From contig NZ_JAHBGD010000026.1 of assembly GCF_018390605.1 (NCBI RefSeq), forward strand, positions 62,001 through 126,000: DNA of 64,000 nucleotides, written 5' to 3'. The DNA is from Ancylobacter defluvii (GTDB lineage Bacteria; Pseudomonadota; Alphaproteobacteria; Rhizobiales; Xanthobacteraceae). The position numbers and the translations under genes are program-made. Positions within the stretch are counted from its first letter, which is position 1. Every line of letters begins with the position of its first letter. The notes beneath the pieces are model-generated. The model saw nothing but the letters and a program-made list of their open reading frames with translations. It did no database searches and was not told the origin of the DNA. Positions 28,378 to 37,210 of this stretch are shown piece after piece.

Positions 28378-28406
28378 ACATAGCCACAGGAACGCGTCGC
28401 TTTCAA
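28378..28406 (-). promoter_or_regulatory. Promoter of tRNA-Gln
   Basis: Minus-strand TTGAAA (28406-28401), a 17-base spacer, then CTATGT (28383-28378), a good housekeeping-sigma promoter. Transcription would start about 30-35 bases ahead of the tRNA. Confidence 0.5.
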
Positions 28407-28480
28407 CCGTCATGCACGAGATTGCCGGCCGCAGAGGGTGGCGTCATCAACAGCCCATGTGAAGAAGTGCGATGCTGCCC

Positions 28481-28509
28481 TTGCAGGCCGGCTCATCCCC
28501 GTGTTAGAG
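28481..28509 (+). promoter_or_regulatory. Promoter of tRNA-Pro
   Basis: TTGCAG (28481-28486), a 17-base spacer, then TTAGAG (28504-28509). The -10 element ends 15 bases before the tRNA, the usual spacing for a tRNA promoter. It diverges from the tRNA-Gln promoter. Confidence 0.5.
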
Positions 28510-28524
28510 GCTCGCCCGCCACGT

Positions 28525-28601
28525 CGGAGTGTAGCGCAGCCTGGTAGCGCACCTCGTTCGGGACGAGGGGGTCGCAGGTTCAAATCCTGCCACTCCGACC
28601 A
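28525..28601 (+). tRNA. tRNA-Pro (anticodon CGG)
   Basis: A cloverleaf from CGGAGTG to CACTCCG-A-CCA. The anticodon stem CCTCG/CGAGG holds the loop TTCGGGA, anticodon CGG. The T-arm GCAGG-TTCAAAT-CCTGC is perfect and the 3' CCA is encoded. Confidence 0.97.
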
Positions 28602-29005
28602 TGTGGCACCTGGATTTCCTGTTCCCGACAGGAGCCTCACCGAAAAATGTCCTGACAAAACGGTCCAGGCCACGGCCGGACCAGGCTTTATCTTTCATCA
28701 CTCCCGGCCCACCGTTCCGACAGGCCTCTCACGCCCGCGGATGCGTGACGGCCTCGCGCCCGGCGGTAGGCTCTACGATCTTTGCAGGAAGCTCGCGGAG
28801 TGCGCGACGGTCAGCATCTCCCGCCATGGGCAGTTTGCGCGATAGCCCGGCGCGATGCCGAGACAATGGCGGGGAGCGAGTTGGACCACGTTCGGCTGGA
28901 CAAGCACGTTCGGGCGGCCAACCCGCGAGCGATCAGGCGCTCTCCAAATGACAAGACCCGCCCAAGACGGGGCCTTTGGCGATCGACCTGAGAGCAAACA
29001 ACCCG
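28602..29005. other. 404-base gap between tRNA-Pro and the acyltransferase gene
   Basis: No gene is supported here. Reading frames are short and lack family features or ribosome sites. I see no copy of the tRNA 3' end and no integrase remnant. Composition falls toward the acyltransferase gene from about 28980. Confidence 0.5.
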
Positions 29006-29773
29006 TTAATCAACTTCCGTCGGCCGAATGAATTCCGGAATCGGCTTTTTCAGCGCCGTCAGCATTTCGAAATAGTTCCCATCATCGGGGGCCGCATGGT
29101 CCGTCCAGAAAATATCCTTGGACGTGACACGGCAAGGATTGCCAGCCGCCGCGCAATTATTGGGAATTCGGCCCGCCAATACGCTATATGAGCCGACAAC
29201 AGAGCCATTACCCACTTTGGCGCCAGCTAGAATTCTTACCCCCTGCCCAATCCATACTCTATCGCCAATACTGATTCCCGACTTCGAACGCCGGGACCCG
29301 TCAGCAACGCTATACAATCCATGAGCCTTGGAAGAGTAAATGATGATATCTCGCGATATCATACAGTTTTCTCCTATATTTATCTCACTTTCGTGAGCGG
29401 AGAACACCGTCATTCCACGAACTGTCACCGGAGAACCAATTGAGACCTTGGATTTATTTATACAAACGACATCAAGTTTGGCGACATTTCTCAATCCGTT
29501 TATTGTTACGATATTATCGCTACCAGAGAAAAATATTGTAGTATTTTTCAATGAGCTGATATCGACCTTCCCCTCGACAATGATTTTATTTCCATTTTTG
29601 GTCGCGTATACTAATTTCGAATCCCTGACATAACTATTATATAATTCGTACAGATTTGCTCCATAAATCGAAACATCCGGAAAGTGCTCCAGTGGTAATT
29701 TCCGGAACAGCGGGTTTCGACCCGACACATTGCCATTAATTTTGAATTTATGAGCAAAATTGTCGATTTTCAT
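29006..29773 (-). CDS. Hexapeptide-repeat (left-handed beta-helix) acyltransferase, foreign-looking
   Basis: A 255-residue acyltransferase of the hexapeptide family. From about residue 95 it shows the six-residue coil pattern (V-x-I-G-S-P, I-N-I-G-E-N, ISIGDRVWIGQGVRILAGA, VGNGSVVGSYSVLAGRIPNN, then AAGNPCRV), as in CoA-dependent sugar O-acetyltransferases; a His in SSKAHGLYS near 167 may be catalytic. The first 60 residues mention NPLFRKLPLEHFPDV and match no family I know. It is strikingly AT-rich: in the single line 29521-29580 I count 22 G/C of 60, against 44 of 60 in 31921-31980. No sugar or polysaccharide genes surround it. It sits 404 bases from tRNA-Pro, so recent transfer is likely. 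Acceptor unknown. Confidence 0.85.
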   Translation of the reverse strand: MKIDNFAHKFKINGNVSGRNPLFRKLPLEHFPDVSIYGANLYELYNSYVRDSKLVYATKNGNKIIVEGKVDISSLKNTTIFFSGSDNIVTINGLRNVAKLDVVCINKSKVSIGSPVTVRGMTVFSAHESEINIGENCMISRDIIIYSSKAHGLYSVADGSRRSKSGISIGDRVWIGQGVRILAGAKVGNGSVVGSYSVLAGRIPNNCAAAGNPCRVTSKDIFWTDHAAPDDGNYFEMLTALKKPIPEFIRPTEVD

Positions 29774-30528
29774 AAAATTACGAGCCTTCTCATCGAACGG
29801 AGCACAATACGCTCGTCGGCGGGTGTTGCTGAGTAGCGCGTCTATATTTTGAGACTAGCAACCTACCGCTACGTCGTCACCCACCAAGTTTCCGATCAGA
29901 CGAAAGATATGGAAATCGGCTCGTGAGACTTCGGGCTGCGCCTGCAACGTAACGCCGACCGCGCAGCGCCGAGAGCGTTCTGGCGGCTGTCGCCCAAGAT
30001 TTCAGCCACGCCTTTTAGGGCATGAAGAACAGTTCAGCCTCGCCGGCACCGGGATAGGGTGCTGCGGATTCTTGCGCCACAGGAGGATTACAACGCGGAT
30101 GCGGGCGGGCGTCTCTCCGACATTGATTCGCGCATCACGAAGGTCGCGGCCGCCCCCGCGCTCCCCGATATGGTGGCGATCGAGGCCAACGCATCGAACG
30201 GGTGGCCAGCCAACGGCGCCTTGATCGCTGCCCGCATGGCACGGCACGCCGGTGCGCATGACCCGCCTGCCGGCGCGAAGAGCGCCGCCGGTGCCGGCAT
30301 CGGCCGGACGCCCACCCGGTATGGGCGGCTGCCGTGCCGTTATTCGTTCATCGCGATACTTGCGGCCTTCCGAGCTCCCGGCCCGGAGAACGGCGTCACG
30401 GCAGGACCGCCACCGGCAACGCCGGCGGGCGCCAATGCGCCGATCCACCCCCATGACGCGATAATGCCGTTCTGGCAGTTATAGTCGCGCCGATTGATGC
30501 CGCTGCCCGACAAGCATGGGAGTTCGGG
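29774..30528. other. 755-base gap after the acyltransferase gene
   Basis: No convincing gene. The first 100 bases are still AT-rich and would hold the acyltransferase promoter; GC rises from about 29930. Frames open across 30000-30480 on both strands, but none has a recognisable domain, a ribosome site or the wobble pattern of its neighbours. It may be debris of a deletion or transfer event. Confidence 0.5.
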
Positions 30529-31179
30529 GTGAGGACGAAACTCTTTCCGGCCTGCAAGCTGGCGCTGCTCATCCTGCTGACGGTCCTGCTGCCATCTGTT
30601 GCGGCCCAGGCCGAGCCGATCCGCATCGTCGCGCTCGGCGACAGCCTGACCGCCGGCCTCGGCCTTTCCCGCGACGAGGCCTTCCCGGCGAAGTTGCAGG
30701 CGGCCCTGAGAGCCCGCGGGCATGACGTGATCATCGTCAATGGCGGGGTTTCCGGCGACACCGCAAGCGCTGGCGCCGCCCGCCTTGACCGCGCGGTGCC
30801 CCGCGGCACGCTGGGCGTGATCCTCGAACTCGGCGCCAACGATGCCCTCAACGGCATCGATCCGGCGGTGACGGAAGCCGCCCTCGACGACATGCTGTCG
30901 CGGCTTCGGAGCCGCGGCATTCCGGTGCTGTTCACCGGCATGCTGGCGCCACCGAGCAAGGGCCTCGTCTACATGTCGCGGTTCCAGGCGATATTCCCGA
31001 GACTGGCGCGGAAGCACCGCGTCGCCTTCTACCGGTTCTTCCTGGCGGGCGTGGCGGCGGTGCCGGCACTGAACCTTCCCGATGGCATGCATCCGAACGC
31101 AGCCGGGGTCGACGTCATCGTCGCGCGCCTGCTGCCGACGGCGGAAGCCTGGCTTGCGACCCTCGCGGCCGACCGCTGA
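30529..31179 (+). CDS. Secreted SGNH-hydrolase (TesA/arylesterase type)
   Basis: A 216-residue periplasmic esterase or lysophospholipase. The signal peptide is CKLALLILLTVLLPSVAAQA (about 9-28). The SGNH blocks are all present: GDSLTAGLG with the nucleophile Ser39, NGGVSGDT (Gly), LGANDALNG (Asn104) and DGMHPNAAG with Asp185 and His188. The size matches E. coli TesA and related arylesterases; the natural substrate is not evident. GTG start at 30529 after GGGG. It converges on the amine oxidase gene, 27 bases away. Confidence 0.9.
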   Translation: MRTKLFPACKLALLILLTVLLPSVAAQAEPIRIVALGDSLTAGLGLSRDEAFPAKLQAALRARGHDVIIVNGGVSGDTASAGAARLDRAVPRGTLGVILELGANDALNGIDPAVTEAALDDMLSRLRSRGIPVLFTGMLAPPSKGLVYMSRFQAIFPRLARKHRVAFYRFFLAGVAAVPALNLPDGMHPNAAGVDVIVARLLPTAEAWLATLAADR

Positions 31180-31206
31180 CAGCCGCGGTCGCGGCGGGGG
31201 CGCGCC

Positions 31207-32688
31207 TCACAGTTCCTGGCGAATGCGCGGGTTGCCCTCCGGCGTGGCGGCGGGATCGATCTGGCGGGCGGCGCGCAAACCGGATTCGATCGCACCCTCC
31301 ACCCAACCGGTCTTGAACGTGGTGAAATCGCCGGCGAAGTGGATGCGCCCCTCCGGCCGGGCGCATTCCCCGATCATCCAGCCGCCGCCGAGCGGCGTGC
31401 CGCCGAACGAGGCCTTGATCCAGGGCTGCTCGGCCCAGGCGAAGTCATCCATGAACAACACCTCGTCGAGCAGATCCGGCATGTCGGCCTTGAACTGGTC
31501 GACCACCCAGCGCGCGCGCTCCGGCTTCGGGCGGGCCATCACCGCCTCGGCATTGGGGCCGTTGAGGTAGAAGAACAGGCTGCCATGCCCGCCGGGCTCG
31601 TTGCCGGTGATATCGATCACCCGCTCCCAGGGCCGGTCGCCGCCGGCCATCGGCCAGCCATAGACGCCGTGGGCGAGCCAGGACGGCGTGCGGGTCTTGA
31701 CGATGACCTTCACCGTCTTGTCCCAGGCCATCCCGGCAAACAGCCGGGCCTTGCCGGACGACCAGCCCGGCGTCACCCGAACATCGCCGATCACACTGAA
31801 GGGAATGGTCGAGATCACCGCATCGCCGTGGAACTCGCGCCCGTCCCGCGTCGCCACCCGCACCCTCGCGCCGTTCTGGTCGATCTCGGCGACCGCCGCG
31901 CCGAGCACGATCCGGTCGAGGCCGACGGCCTCCGCCATGGCCATCGGCAGCCGGTCGTTGCCGCCCTGGATGCGGAACAGGTTCTTGTCGCCGAAATGAT
32001 AGGCCGCCCGCGGCACCATGCCGAGCGCCGGCGAATCGCCGGTGAACGGACCGGCATGGGCGTTGAGCAACTTGCAGAAGCCGTCCGAGGCGCCGACGCC
32101 GCGGATCAGGTCCGACAGCCGCACATTGTCGAGCCGGGCCATGATATCCAGATCCGGCCAGCGCGCATCCAGCGCGGTGTCGGCGTCGAGACCCACGCGT
32201 TCGAGATAACGGTTCAGCGTCGTCGAGACGCTGACATTGCGCTCGTCCGGCGCCAATTGCCACGGCCACGCCGCCAGATGGGCGCCGTCACCGGTCTCGC
32301 CGTCCACCAGATAGCGGGGCAGTCCGTCATTCAGCCCCAGCAGCGGCAGGTTGAAGTGCCGCACATAGTGCAGCACATACGGCATGTTGGAGCGGAAATG
32401 ACCGCCGCCGGCCTCGGTGAACATGCCGTCGCCGAGCGGCAGCGACATCAGCCGTCCGCCGATGCGGTTCTGTGCCTCGATGATGGTGACCTCATGCCCG
32501 CGCCGCAGCAGCGACAGCGCCGCGGTGAGCCCGGCCATGCCGGCCCCGAGCACGAGAATCCGCCGTCTTCCCTCGGTGGCGAAGGCGCGGGTCGGGCCGG
32601 CGATCGCGGCGGACAGCAGGCCGGCGGCGCCGGCACGCAGGGCGTCACGGCGGGACATGCCGGCAGTGGAAATCGGATCAGAGCTCAT
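31207..32688 (-). CDS. Exported FAD-dependent amine oxidase
   Basis: Flavin monoamine-oxidase family protein, 493 residues from the ATG at 32688. That start has GAGG five bases upstream, better than an in-frame ATG at 32721. A twin-arginine signal follows (MSRRDALRAGAAGLLSAAIA, about 11-30), so it is exported folded with its flavin. The FAD fold begins ILVLGAGMAGLTAALSLL, then IIEAQNRIGGRLMS, and the C-terminal FAD part is RIHFAGDFTTFKTGWVEGAI. Members oxidise amines, polyamines or amino acids; the substrate is not visible. No transporter or partner gene is adjacent. Confidence 0.9.
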   Translation of the reverse strand: MSSDPISTAGMSRRDALRAGAAGLLSAAIAGPTRAFATEGRRRILVLGAGMAGLTAALSLLRRGHEVTIIEAQNRIGGRLMSLPLGDGMFTEAGGGHFRSNMPYVLHYVRHFNLPLLGLNDGLPRYLVDGETGDGAHLAAWPWQLAPDERNVSVSTTLNRYLERVGLDADTALDARWPDLDIMARLDNVRLSDLIRGVGASDGFCKLLNAHAGPFTGDSPALGMVPRAAYHFGDKNLFRIQGGNDRLPMAMAEAVGLDRIVLGAAVAEIDQNGARVRVATRDGREFHGDAVISTIPFSVIGDVRVTPGWSSGKARLFAGMAWDKTVKVIVKTRTPSWLAHGVYGWPMAGGDRPWERVIDITGNEPGGHGSLFFYLNGPNAEAVMARPKPERARWVVDQFKADMPDLLDEVLFMDDFAWAEQPWIKASFGGTPLGGGWMIGECARPEGRIHFAGDFTTFKTGWVEGAIESGLRAARQIDPAATPEGNPRIRQEL

Positions 32689-32851
32689 CGGCGCCTCGAC
32701 CAGCGGAACACTGCCGCTCATCTAGCGAAAAAGGCCTACTATCCGATAAACGGGCGGTGCGACCGGATTTTACACCGGCAAAGACACGCGGAGGGCGTGG
32801 AATGGCCGCTTGGTCATTGAACCCCGGCAATCATTGCGCTAGTCCCACTGC

Positions 32852-33028
32852 ATGATTGAAAAGCTCATTGCCCTTCGCACCCGGCTGCTCACCGCCCAGC
32901 GCGATCTGATCAGGGTCGCAGCCGAGGCCGGCACGCACCCCTCCGACAATGCGCTGCGAAAGATCGCCGATATCGAGGTGACCATCGGCGCCATCGAAGC
33001 CATGATGGAAGACCTGAAGAAGCGCTGA
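32852..33028 (+). CDS. Small helical protein, 58 residues
   Basis: A short gene starting MIEKLIALRTRLLTAQRDLI and ending MMEDLKKR. It is charged and helical throughout, with a heptad-like leucine/isoleucine spacing and a turn at THPSD in the middle, so it reads as a two-helix hairpin or coiled coil. It has no signal or membrane segment. No strong ribosome site is seen. I judge it real because codon third positions are G/C as in true local genes and the protein is well composed. It lies alone between the amine oxidase and FkbM genes. No family recognised. Confidence 0.6.
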   Translation: MIEKLIALRTRLLTAQRDLIRVAAEAGTHPSDNALRKIADIEVTIGAIEAMMEDLKKR

Positions 33029-33097
33029 TCGGCGCAACCGCACCGGCACCGCGCCACCGGCCGCGGACGCCCCCGCCGGCCGCGGATGGCCGCGGGC

Positions 33098-33724
33098 TCA
33101 GGCGTGATAGTGATACATGCTGGTATCGGTCTTCTCGCCCGCATAGCCCCACTGCCGCAGCAATTCGTCCACCGGGCCGATGTCGTCGAGCAATTCGATG
33201 AGGATATGCGGCCGAAAGCGGCGAATCGTTTCCGCCCCGCCTTGCAGCACATCGTATTCGGCCCGCTCGACATCGATCTTGATCAGTGACAGATCGGCCA
33301 GTCCGACATCGTCCAGCGCCAGCGTGCTGGCGCTGCCGATCACCGTCCCCTCACCGACGATGCTGCCGGCCGAGCTCAGGCCGTCCTTGCCCCGGATCGC
33401 GATCCGCTGCCCCGACGCGCGGGCGAGGGCGTGAGGGTGGACGGCCACCGTGCCGATATCGTTGAGTTCGAGATTGGCGAGCAGGCGCGGTACGATGAGC
33501 GGGCTGGCCTCGAAGGCGTGTACCCGCCTGGCCCCCGACCGGGCGGCCAGGATCGCATAGAAGCCGGTATAGGCGCCGGCATCGACCACCGTGCCGCCCC
33601 GACGGGCCAGCTCCGCCCACAGGCGACGCGAGATCGGCTCGAACCCCTTGCTGCGCTTCTTCTCCGCCGCCAGGACGTTGTCTTCCTCGGCGATCAGCTT
33701 CACGCCGTCGAGCTCTTCAAACAT
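33098..33724 (-). CDS. FkbM-family methyltransferase
   Basis: SAM-dependent O-methyltransferase, 208 residues from the ATG at 33724 (a GTG at 33763 is possible). SAM motif I is VVDAGAYTGFYAILAARSG; the next acid is in VHAFEASPLIVPRLLANLELN, and the FkbM signature LIKIDVERAEYDVLQGG follows at about 150-165. It ends RPHILIELLDDIG plus a short tail. The fold methylates sugars or small molecules, often in glycan pathways; there is no glycan cluster here apart from the acyltransferase 3.3 kb away. The acceptor cannot be told. Confidence 0.88.
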   Translation of the reverse strand: MFEELDGVKLIAEEDNVLAAEKKRSKGFEPISRRLWAELARRGGTVVDAGAYTGFYAILAARSGARRVHAFEASPLIVPRLLANLELNDIGTVAVHPHALARASGQRIAIRGKDGLSSAGSIVGEGTVIGSASTLALDDVGLADLSLIKIDVERAEYDVLQGGAETIRRFRPHILIELLDDIGPVDELLRQWGYAGEKTDTSMYHYHA

Positions 33725-33844
33725 GCCATCACGCTCCGTGGCAGCCCGCGCGCGAACCGGCACACGGTGCCGACGGGACAGGTCGCCGGCTCCTTATAGC
33801 CGCCGGGCGCGCCGGCGGAACCCCCGTGCCGGCGGCCAGAGCGA

Positions 33845-34459
33845 TCACGCCGGCCCGAAGGTGCCGTCCGGCCGCAGCCGCTCCAGCACGCCCGTCGCCA
33901 CGGCGAAGTAGAAGCCGTGCAACGCAAGCCGGCCGTCGTCGAGCCGCTCCTTCACCCAAGGAAAGGTCGTGAGGTTCTTTAGCGACACTCGCACGCAGCC
34001 ATATTCGACCAGCCGGCGCTGCTCAGCCTCGTCGTCGGTGAGGTGCCGCGCCGCCTCGCTCGCCGGAGCGGCGATACGTATCCAGTCCGGCAGAAAGTCC
34101 TGCGCCGCCTCCGGCGCGCCGTCGAGAAGCGCCCGCGCGCCGCCGCACAGCGCATGGCCGAGCACGACGACCTGCTTCACCTCCAGCACTTTCACCGCGA
34201 ACTCGATGGCAGCACTGGTACCATGATGCGCATGATCGGGAGTCGAATAGGCCGGCACCAGATTGGCGACGTTGCGCACCACGAACAATTCGCCCGGCCC
34301 GACATCGAAGATCATGGTGGGATCGACGCGGCTGTCGGAGCAGGCGATCACCAGCGTCTGCGGGCTCTGGCCGCGCAGCGCCAGCTTCTCGAACAGAGCC
34401 TTGCGCTCCGGCCAGGAGGTGACGCGAAAGCGCCGATAGCCGTCCAACAAATCGTCCAT
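33845..34459 (-). CDS. Beta-class carbonic anhydrase
   Basis: Zinc enzyme interconverting CO2 and bicarbonate, 204 residues. Zinc ligands are Cys40 and the dyad Asp42-Arg44 in ACSDSRVDP, then His102 and Cys105 in GHALCGGARALL. Length and order are those of bacterial beta carbonic anhydrases. It has no signal peptide, so it is cytosolic and probably supplies bicarbonate to carboxylases. It stands alone, divergent from the MBL hydrolase gene across a 271-base gap in which I see no other gene. Confidence 0.94.
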   Translation of the reverse strand: MDDLLDGYRRFRVTSWPERKALFEKLALRGQSPQTLVIACSDSRVDPTMIFDVGPGELFVVRNVANLVPAYSTPDHAHHGTSAAIEFAVKVLEVKQVVVLGHALCGGARALLDGAPEAAQDFLPDWIRIAAPASEAARHLTDDEAEQRRLVEYGCVRVSLKNLTTFPWVKERLDDGRLALHGFYFAVATGVLERLRPDGTFGPA

Positions 34460-34730
34460 GCCAGATCCTTCCCTCGCGGCCCATCACCCGGAAAGGGCCA
34501 CCGCGTGGCGAAAATGCCGCCACCGGGCCGTCCCTGACAAGCCGTGGATGACGTCTCGGTGACAAAAGCCCCTCTCTTCCCTTGCGGAGGGCGGGTTCCA
34601 GCCTCGACGCCCAGCTCCGGCTGGGCTAGGTGCGGGGGCGCACGGCGGGGGCATGGCATGCCCGCAGGCACGACAACAGCGCCAGCACGTGCCTACCTAG
34701 ACGATAGCGAACCGACGGAACCTGACCGAC

Positions 34731-35645
34731 ATGGCCGACGATATCCCCTTCGACCGCGACTTTGCCGCCGTGCCCGGCGTGGCGGAGGAGGTGGCGCCCG
34801 GCGTCGTGCGGGTGCTGGGGCCCAATCCCGGCCCGTTCACCTTCACCGGCACCTGCACCTATCTCATCGGCCGCGACGAGGTGATGATTCTCGATCCGGG
34901 CCCCGACAGCGCGCCCCATGTCGCCGCGGTGCTGGACGCCGTCGGTGGCCGGCGGGTCAGCCATATCCTGCTCACCCACACCCATCGCGACCACACCGGC
35001 GCGCTCGCGGCGCTGAAGGCCGCCACCGGCGCGCCGGTGGTCGCCGAAGGCCGGCACCGCCCGGCCCGGCCGCTGCACGAAGGCGAGACCAACGTGCTCG
35101 ACGCCGCCGGCGATCGCGACGTGGAGCCCGACCTCCTCGTCGCCGATGAGCAGAGCATCGCCGGCGACGGCTTTTCCCTCACCGCGCTCGCCACCCCCGG
35201 CCACACCGCCAACCACATGGCCTTCGTGCTGGACGGCGCCGGCCTCATCTTCGTCGGCGATCACGTAATGGCCTGGGCAACCTCGGTGGTGGCACCGCCG
35301 GACGGCGCGATGGGCGACTACATGGCCTCGCTGCGGCGTCTCGGCGAGCGGCCGGAACAGCTCTATCTGCCCGGCCATGGCGGCCCGGTGCGCCAGGGCC
35401 CGGCCTTCGTCGCCCGCTATCTCCGCCACCGCGAGGCCCGCGAAACCGCGATCCTGCGGGCGCTCGCGCGCGGAGCGGCGAGCATCCCCGACATTGTGCG
35501 TATGATCTATATCGGCCTCGACCCGCGGCTATTCGGCGCCGCCGGCCTGTCGACGCTGGCGCATCTGGAGGATCTCGTCGCCCGCGGCGAGGTGGAGACC
35601 GACGGCCCGCCGACGCTGTCGGGCCTGTATGGCCGCCGCACCTGA
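34731..35645 (+). CDS. Metallo-beta-lactamase-fold hydrolase
   Basis: A 304-residue MBL-fold enzyme with two metal sites: THTHRDHTGAL (about 83-93), GHTANHMAFV (about 161-170) and GDHVMAW. After the core a winged-helix-like tail (residues 230-300, with RGAASIPDIVRMIYIG and LVARGEVE) matches the LACTB2-type family, in which related proteins are endoribonucleases or acyl hydrolases. No beta-lactamase signal peptide is present and the tail argues against a drug-resistance role. The precise substrate is unknown. Confidence 0.85.
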   Translation: MADDIPFDRDFAAVPGVAEEVAPGVVRVLGPNPGPFTFTGTCTYLIGRDEVMILDPGPDSAPHVAAVLDAVGGRRVSHILLTHTHRDHTGALAALKAATGAPVVAEGRHRPARPLHEGETNVLDAAGDRDVEPDLLVADEQSIAGDGFSLTALATPGHTANHMAFVLDGAGLIFVGDHVMAWATSVVAPPDGAMGDYMASLRRLGERPEQLYLPGHGGPVRQGPAFVARYLRHREARETAILRALARGAASIPDIVRMIYIGLDPRLFGAAGLSTLAHLEDLVARGEVETDGPPTLSGLYGRRT

Positions 35646-35660
35646 GGCGCCGCGCCGGCC

Positions 35661-36446
35661 TCAGCGCCGCCGCTTGCCCTGCCGCTCCGCAAGCTCGCCC
35701 AACAGGTCGTCGATGCGCCGCGCATTGGTGCCGAAGTCGCGCGCGGCGTTGCGTGTCACCGAGCGCATGTCCACGCGCGTACCCTCGGCGGTGCGCCGCA
35801 CCCTGATGACGATATCGTCGCGCAACCCCAATGGAAGCCCCCGCGCGACCGCCTCGATGCGGCCGTCGCGCTGGCCGCCGCGTGGCGGCACCGCGTCGAC
35901 GACGGTCCATTTGCGCCGAGCCACCAGCACCATCAGGTCGTTGAAGACATCGTCCGGCGCCGAATCGAAATCCATCGGGTGGATGGCGGGATAGGCATCC
36001 TCCTGCGCCGCCACCGCCGCCTCGTCGGGCCCGTCGAGCGAGTTGGCGGCGCGCGAGCGCGCCACGGCGAGCGTCACGAAGACCGGCGGGTCGTCGAGAT
36101 CGGTGCTCACCTCGTGCAGCACCGGCAGCCGGGCGCCGAAGGCGGCGAGGCCGGCGGTGGGAGCGATCAGCGCCAGCGCCAGCGCACCCGCCCCGATCAC
36201 CCGCCCGAGCCCGCGCAGCCCCTCGTTCCAGATCACCACGAAGGCGGCGAGCGCGAGCAGCAGCGCCAGCGCCGCCAGCGCCACGCCGGCGAGCACGGCG
36301 TAGAGCGCGCTGGTCAGGTCGAACACCTCGGTGAAGTAGCAGGCGATGCCGATGGCGGTGACCGGCAGCGCGAACACGGCGAGGCGCAGGCTCCATACCG
36401 CCAGCCGCGACATGCGCTCCTCGACATAGAGCCGCCGCCGGATCAT
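35661..36446 (-). CDS. DUF1499-family membrane protein
   Basis: A 261-residue protein of unknown role. Three hydrophobic segments fill residues 15-110 (AVWSLRLAVFALPVTAIGIAC, then a long leucine/alanine-rich pair). The C-terminal half is the DUF1499 domain: HPMDFDSAPDDVFNDLMVLVARRKWTVV near 155-182, GRIEAVARGLPLGLRDDIVIRVRR and RVDMRSVTRNAARDFGTNARRI, a typical ending. It starts 7 bases after the HAD gene stop on the same strand, so the two are cotranscribed. No biochemical function is established for the family. Confidence 0.83.
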   Translation of the reverse strand: MIRRRLYVEERMSRLAVWSLRLAVFALPVTAIGIACYFTEVFDLTSALYAVLAGVALAALALLLALAAFVVIWNEGLRGLGRVIGAGALALALIAPTAGLAAFGARLPVLHEVSTDLDDPPVFVTLAVARSRAANSLDGPDEAAVAAQEDAYPAIHPMDFDSAPDDVFNDLMVLVARRKWTVVDAVPPRGGQRDGRIEAVARGLPLGLRDDIVIRVRRTAEGTRVDMRSVTRNAARDFGTNARRIDDLLGELAERQGKRRR

Positions 36447-36453
36447 CGCGCCC

Positions 36454-37161
36454 TCATACCGGCTCGAGGAACAGCTCGGTCAGCGCCTCGACATCGTCGA
36501 CGACGAGGTCGGCCTCGTCGGCGAAGGCGTCGATCGGCCCCGGCCCGCTGCGCACCAGCACGGACAGCGCGCCCGCCGCCCGCGCGGTCATCAGGTCGTG
36601 ATGGGTATCGCCCACCAGCGCCACCGCCGAGGTCGGCACGCCGGTCAGCTCGGCGAAGGCCTGCACCATGCCTGGCAACGGCTTGGAGCCGTGGCCGGAA
36701 TCATGGCCGTAGATCGCCGCCAGCAAATCGGTGAGGCCGAGAATGTCGGCCTGGATGCGGGCATTGCGCTCGCTGTCATTGGTGGCGATGCCGAGCGGCA
36801 GGCCCAGGCGGGCGAGCCGCGCCAGCGCCGCGCTCGGCCGGCCGAGCGGCGCGAGGTGAGCCTGGCCCTCCTCGATGAACAATTCGTCGATCTCGACGAA
36901 GAAGGCTTCGCTGGCCGGACGGCCAAGCACCTGCGCCCATAACGGGCCGTATTGGCGGGAGGAGCCGGCGATCAGCGGCGAAGTCTGCAGGAACTGCCGA
37001 CGCTCGGCCACATAATGACTCACCTCATGCAGACGCGACAGCGCCGCCTCGTCGACGCCGGCAAGCCGGGCCATCACGCCACCGGCAGCCGGGCCCCAGG
37101 TGCGATCGAAATCGATGAGCGTGCCGTCCTTGTCGAACAGAATGGCGCGAACGGCGTTCAC
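36454..37161 (-). CDS. HAD-family hydrolase (phosphoglycolate-phosphatase-like)
   Basis: A 235-residue HAD phosphatase. Motif I is LFDKDGTLIDF (nucleophile Asp and the second Asp), motif II is IATNDSERNA, motif III lysine is in GSKPLPGMV, and motif IV is VALVGDTHHDLMTARAAG. The helical cap and length match Gph/PGP-type enzymes, which hydrolyse 2-phosphoglycolate or similar small phosphates. It starts at GTG 37161; GGAGG lies about ten bases ahead. It diverges from the extensin-like gene 49 bases away. Confidence 0.87.
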   Translation of the reverse strand: MNAVRAILFDKDGTLIDFDRTWGPAAGGVMARLAGVDEAALSRLHEVSHYVAERRQFLQTSPLIAGSSRQYGPLWAQVLGRPASEAFFVEIDELFIEEGQAHLAPLGRPSAALARLARLGLPLGIATNDSERNARIQADILGLTDLLAAIYGHDSGHGSKPLPGMVQAFAELTGVPTSAVALVGDTHHDLMTARAAGALSVLVRSGPGPIDAFADEADLVVDDVEALTELFLEPV

Positions 37162-37210
37162 GTGGTGTAGACCTCCAGGTGGATCGCGGGGCGAGGGAGC
37201 ACCGAATAGC

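Noticed and set aside
28244-28701. Short proteins with [14 protein letters not shown]-like motifs
   Set aside because: They are readings of the tRNA-Gln and tRNA-Pro genes, a well-known artefact.
30002-30484. Open frames of 140-150 codons on both strands
   Set aside because: No domain, signal, ribosome site or strand-specific codon pattern.
28602-30528. Integrative-element attachment site at tRNA-Pro
   Set aside because: I searched the segment by eye for a second copy of the tRNA 3' end (GTTCAAATCCTGCC) and found none, and there is no integrase.
34731-35645. Beta-lactamase
   Set aside because: No signal peptide, and the C-terminal winged-helix-like tail belongs to LACTB2-type hydrolases.
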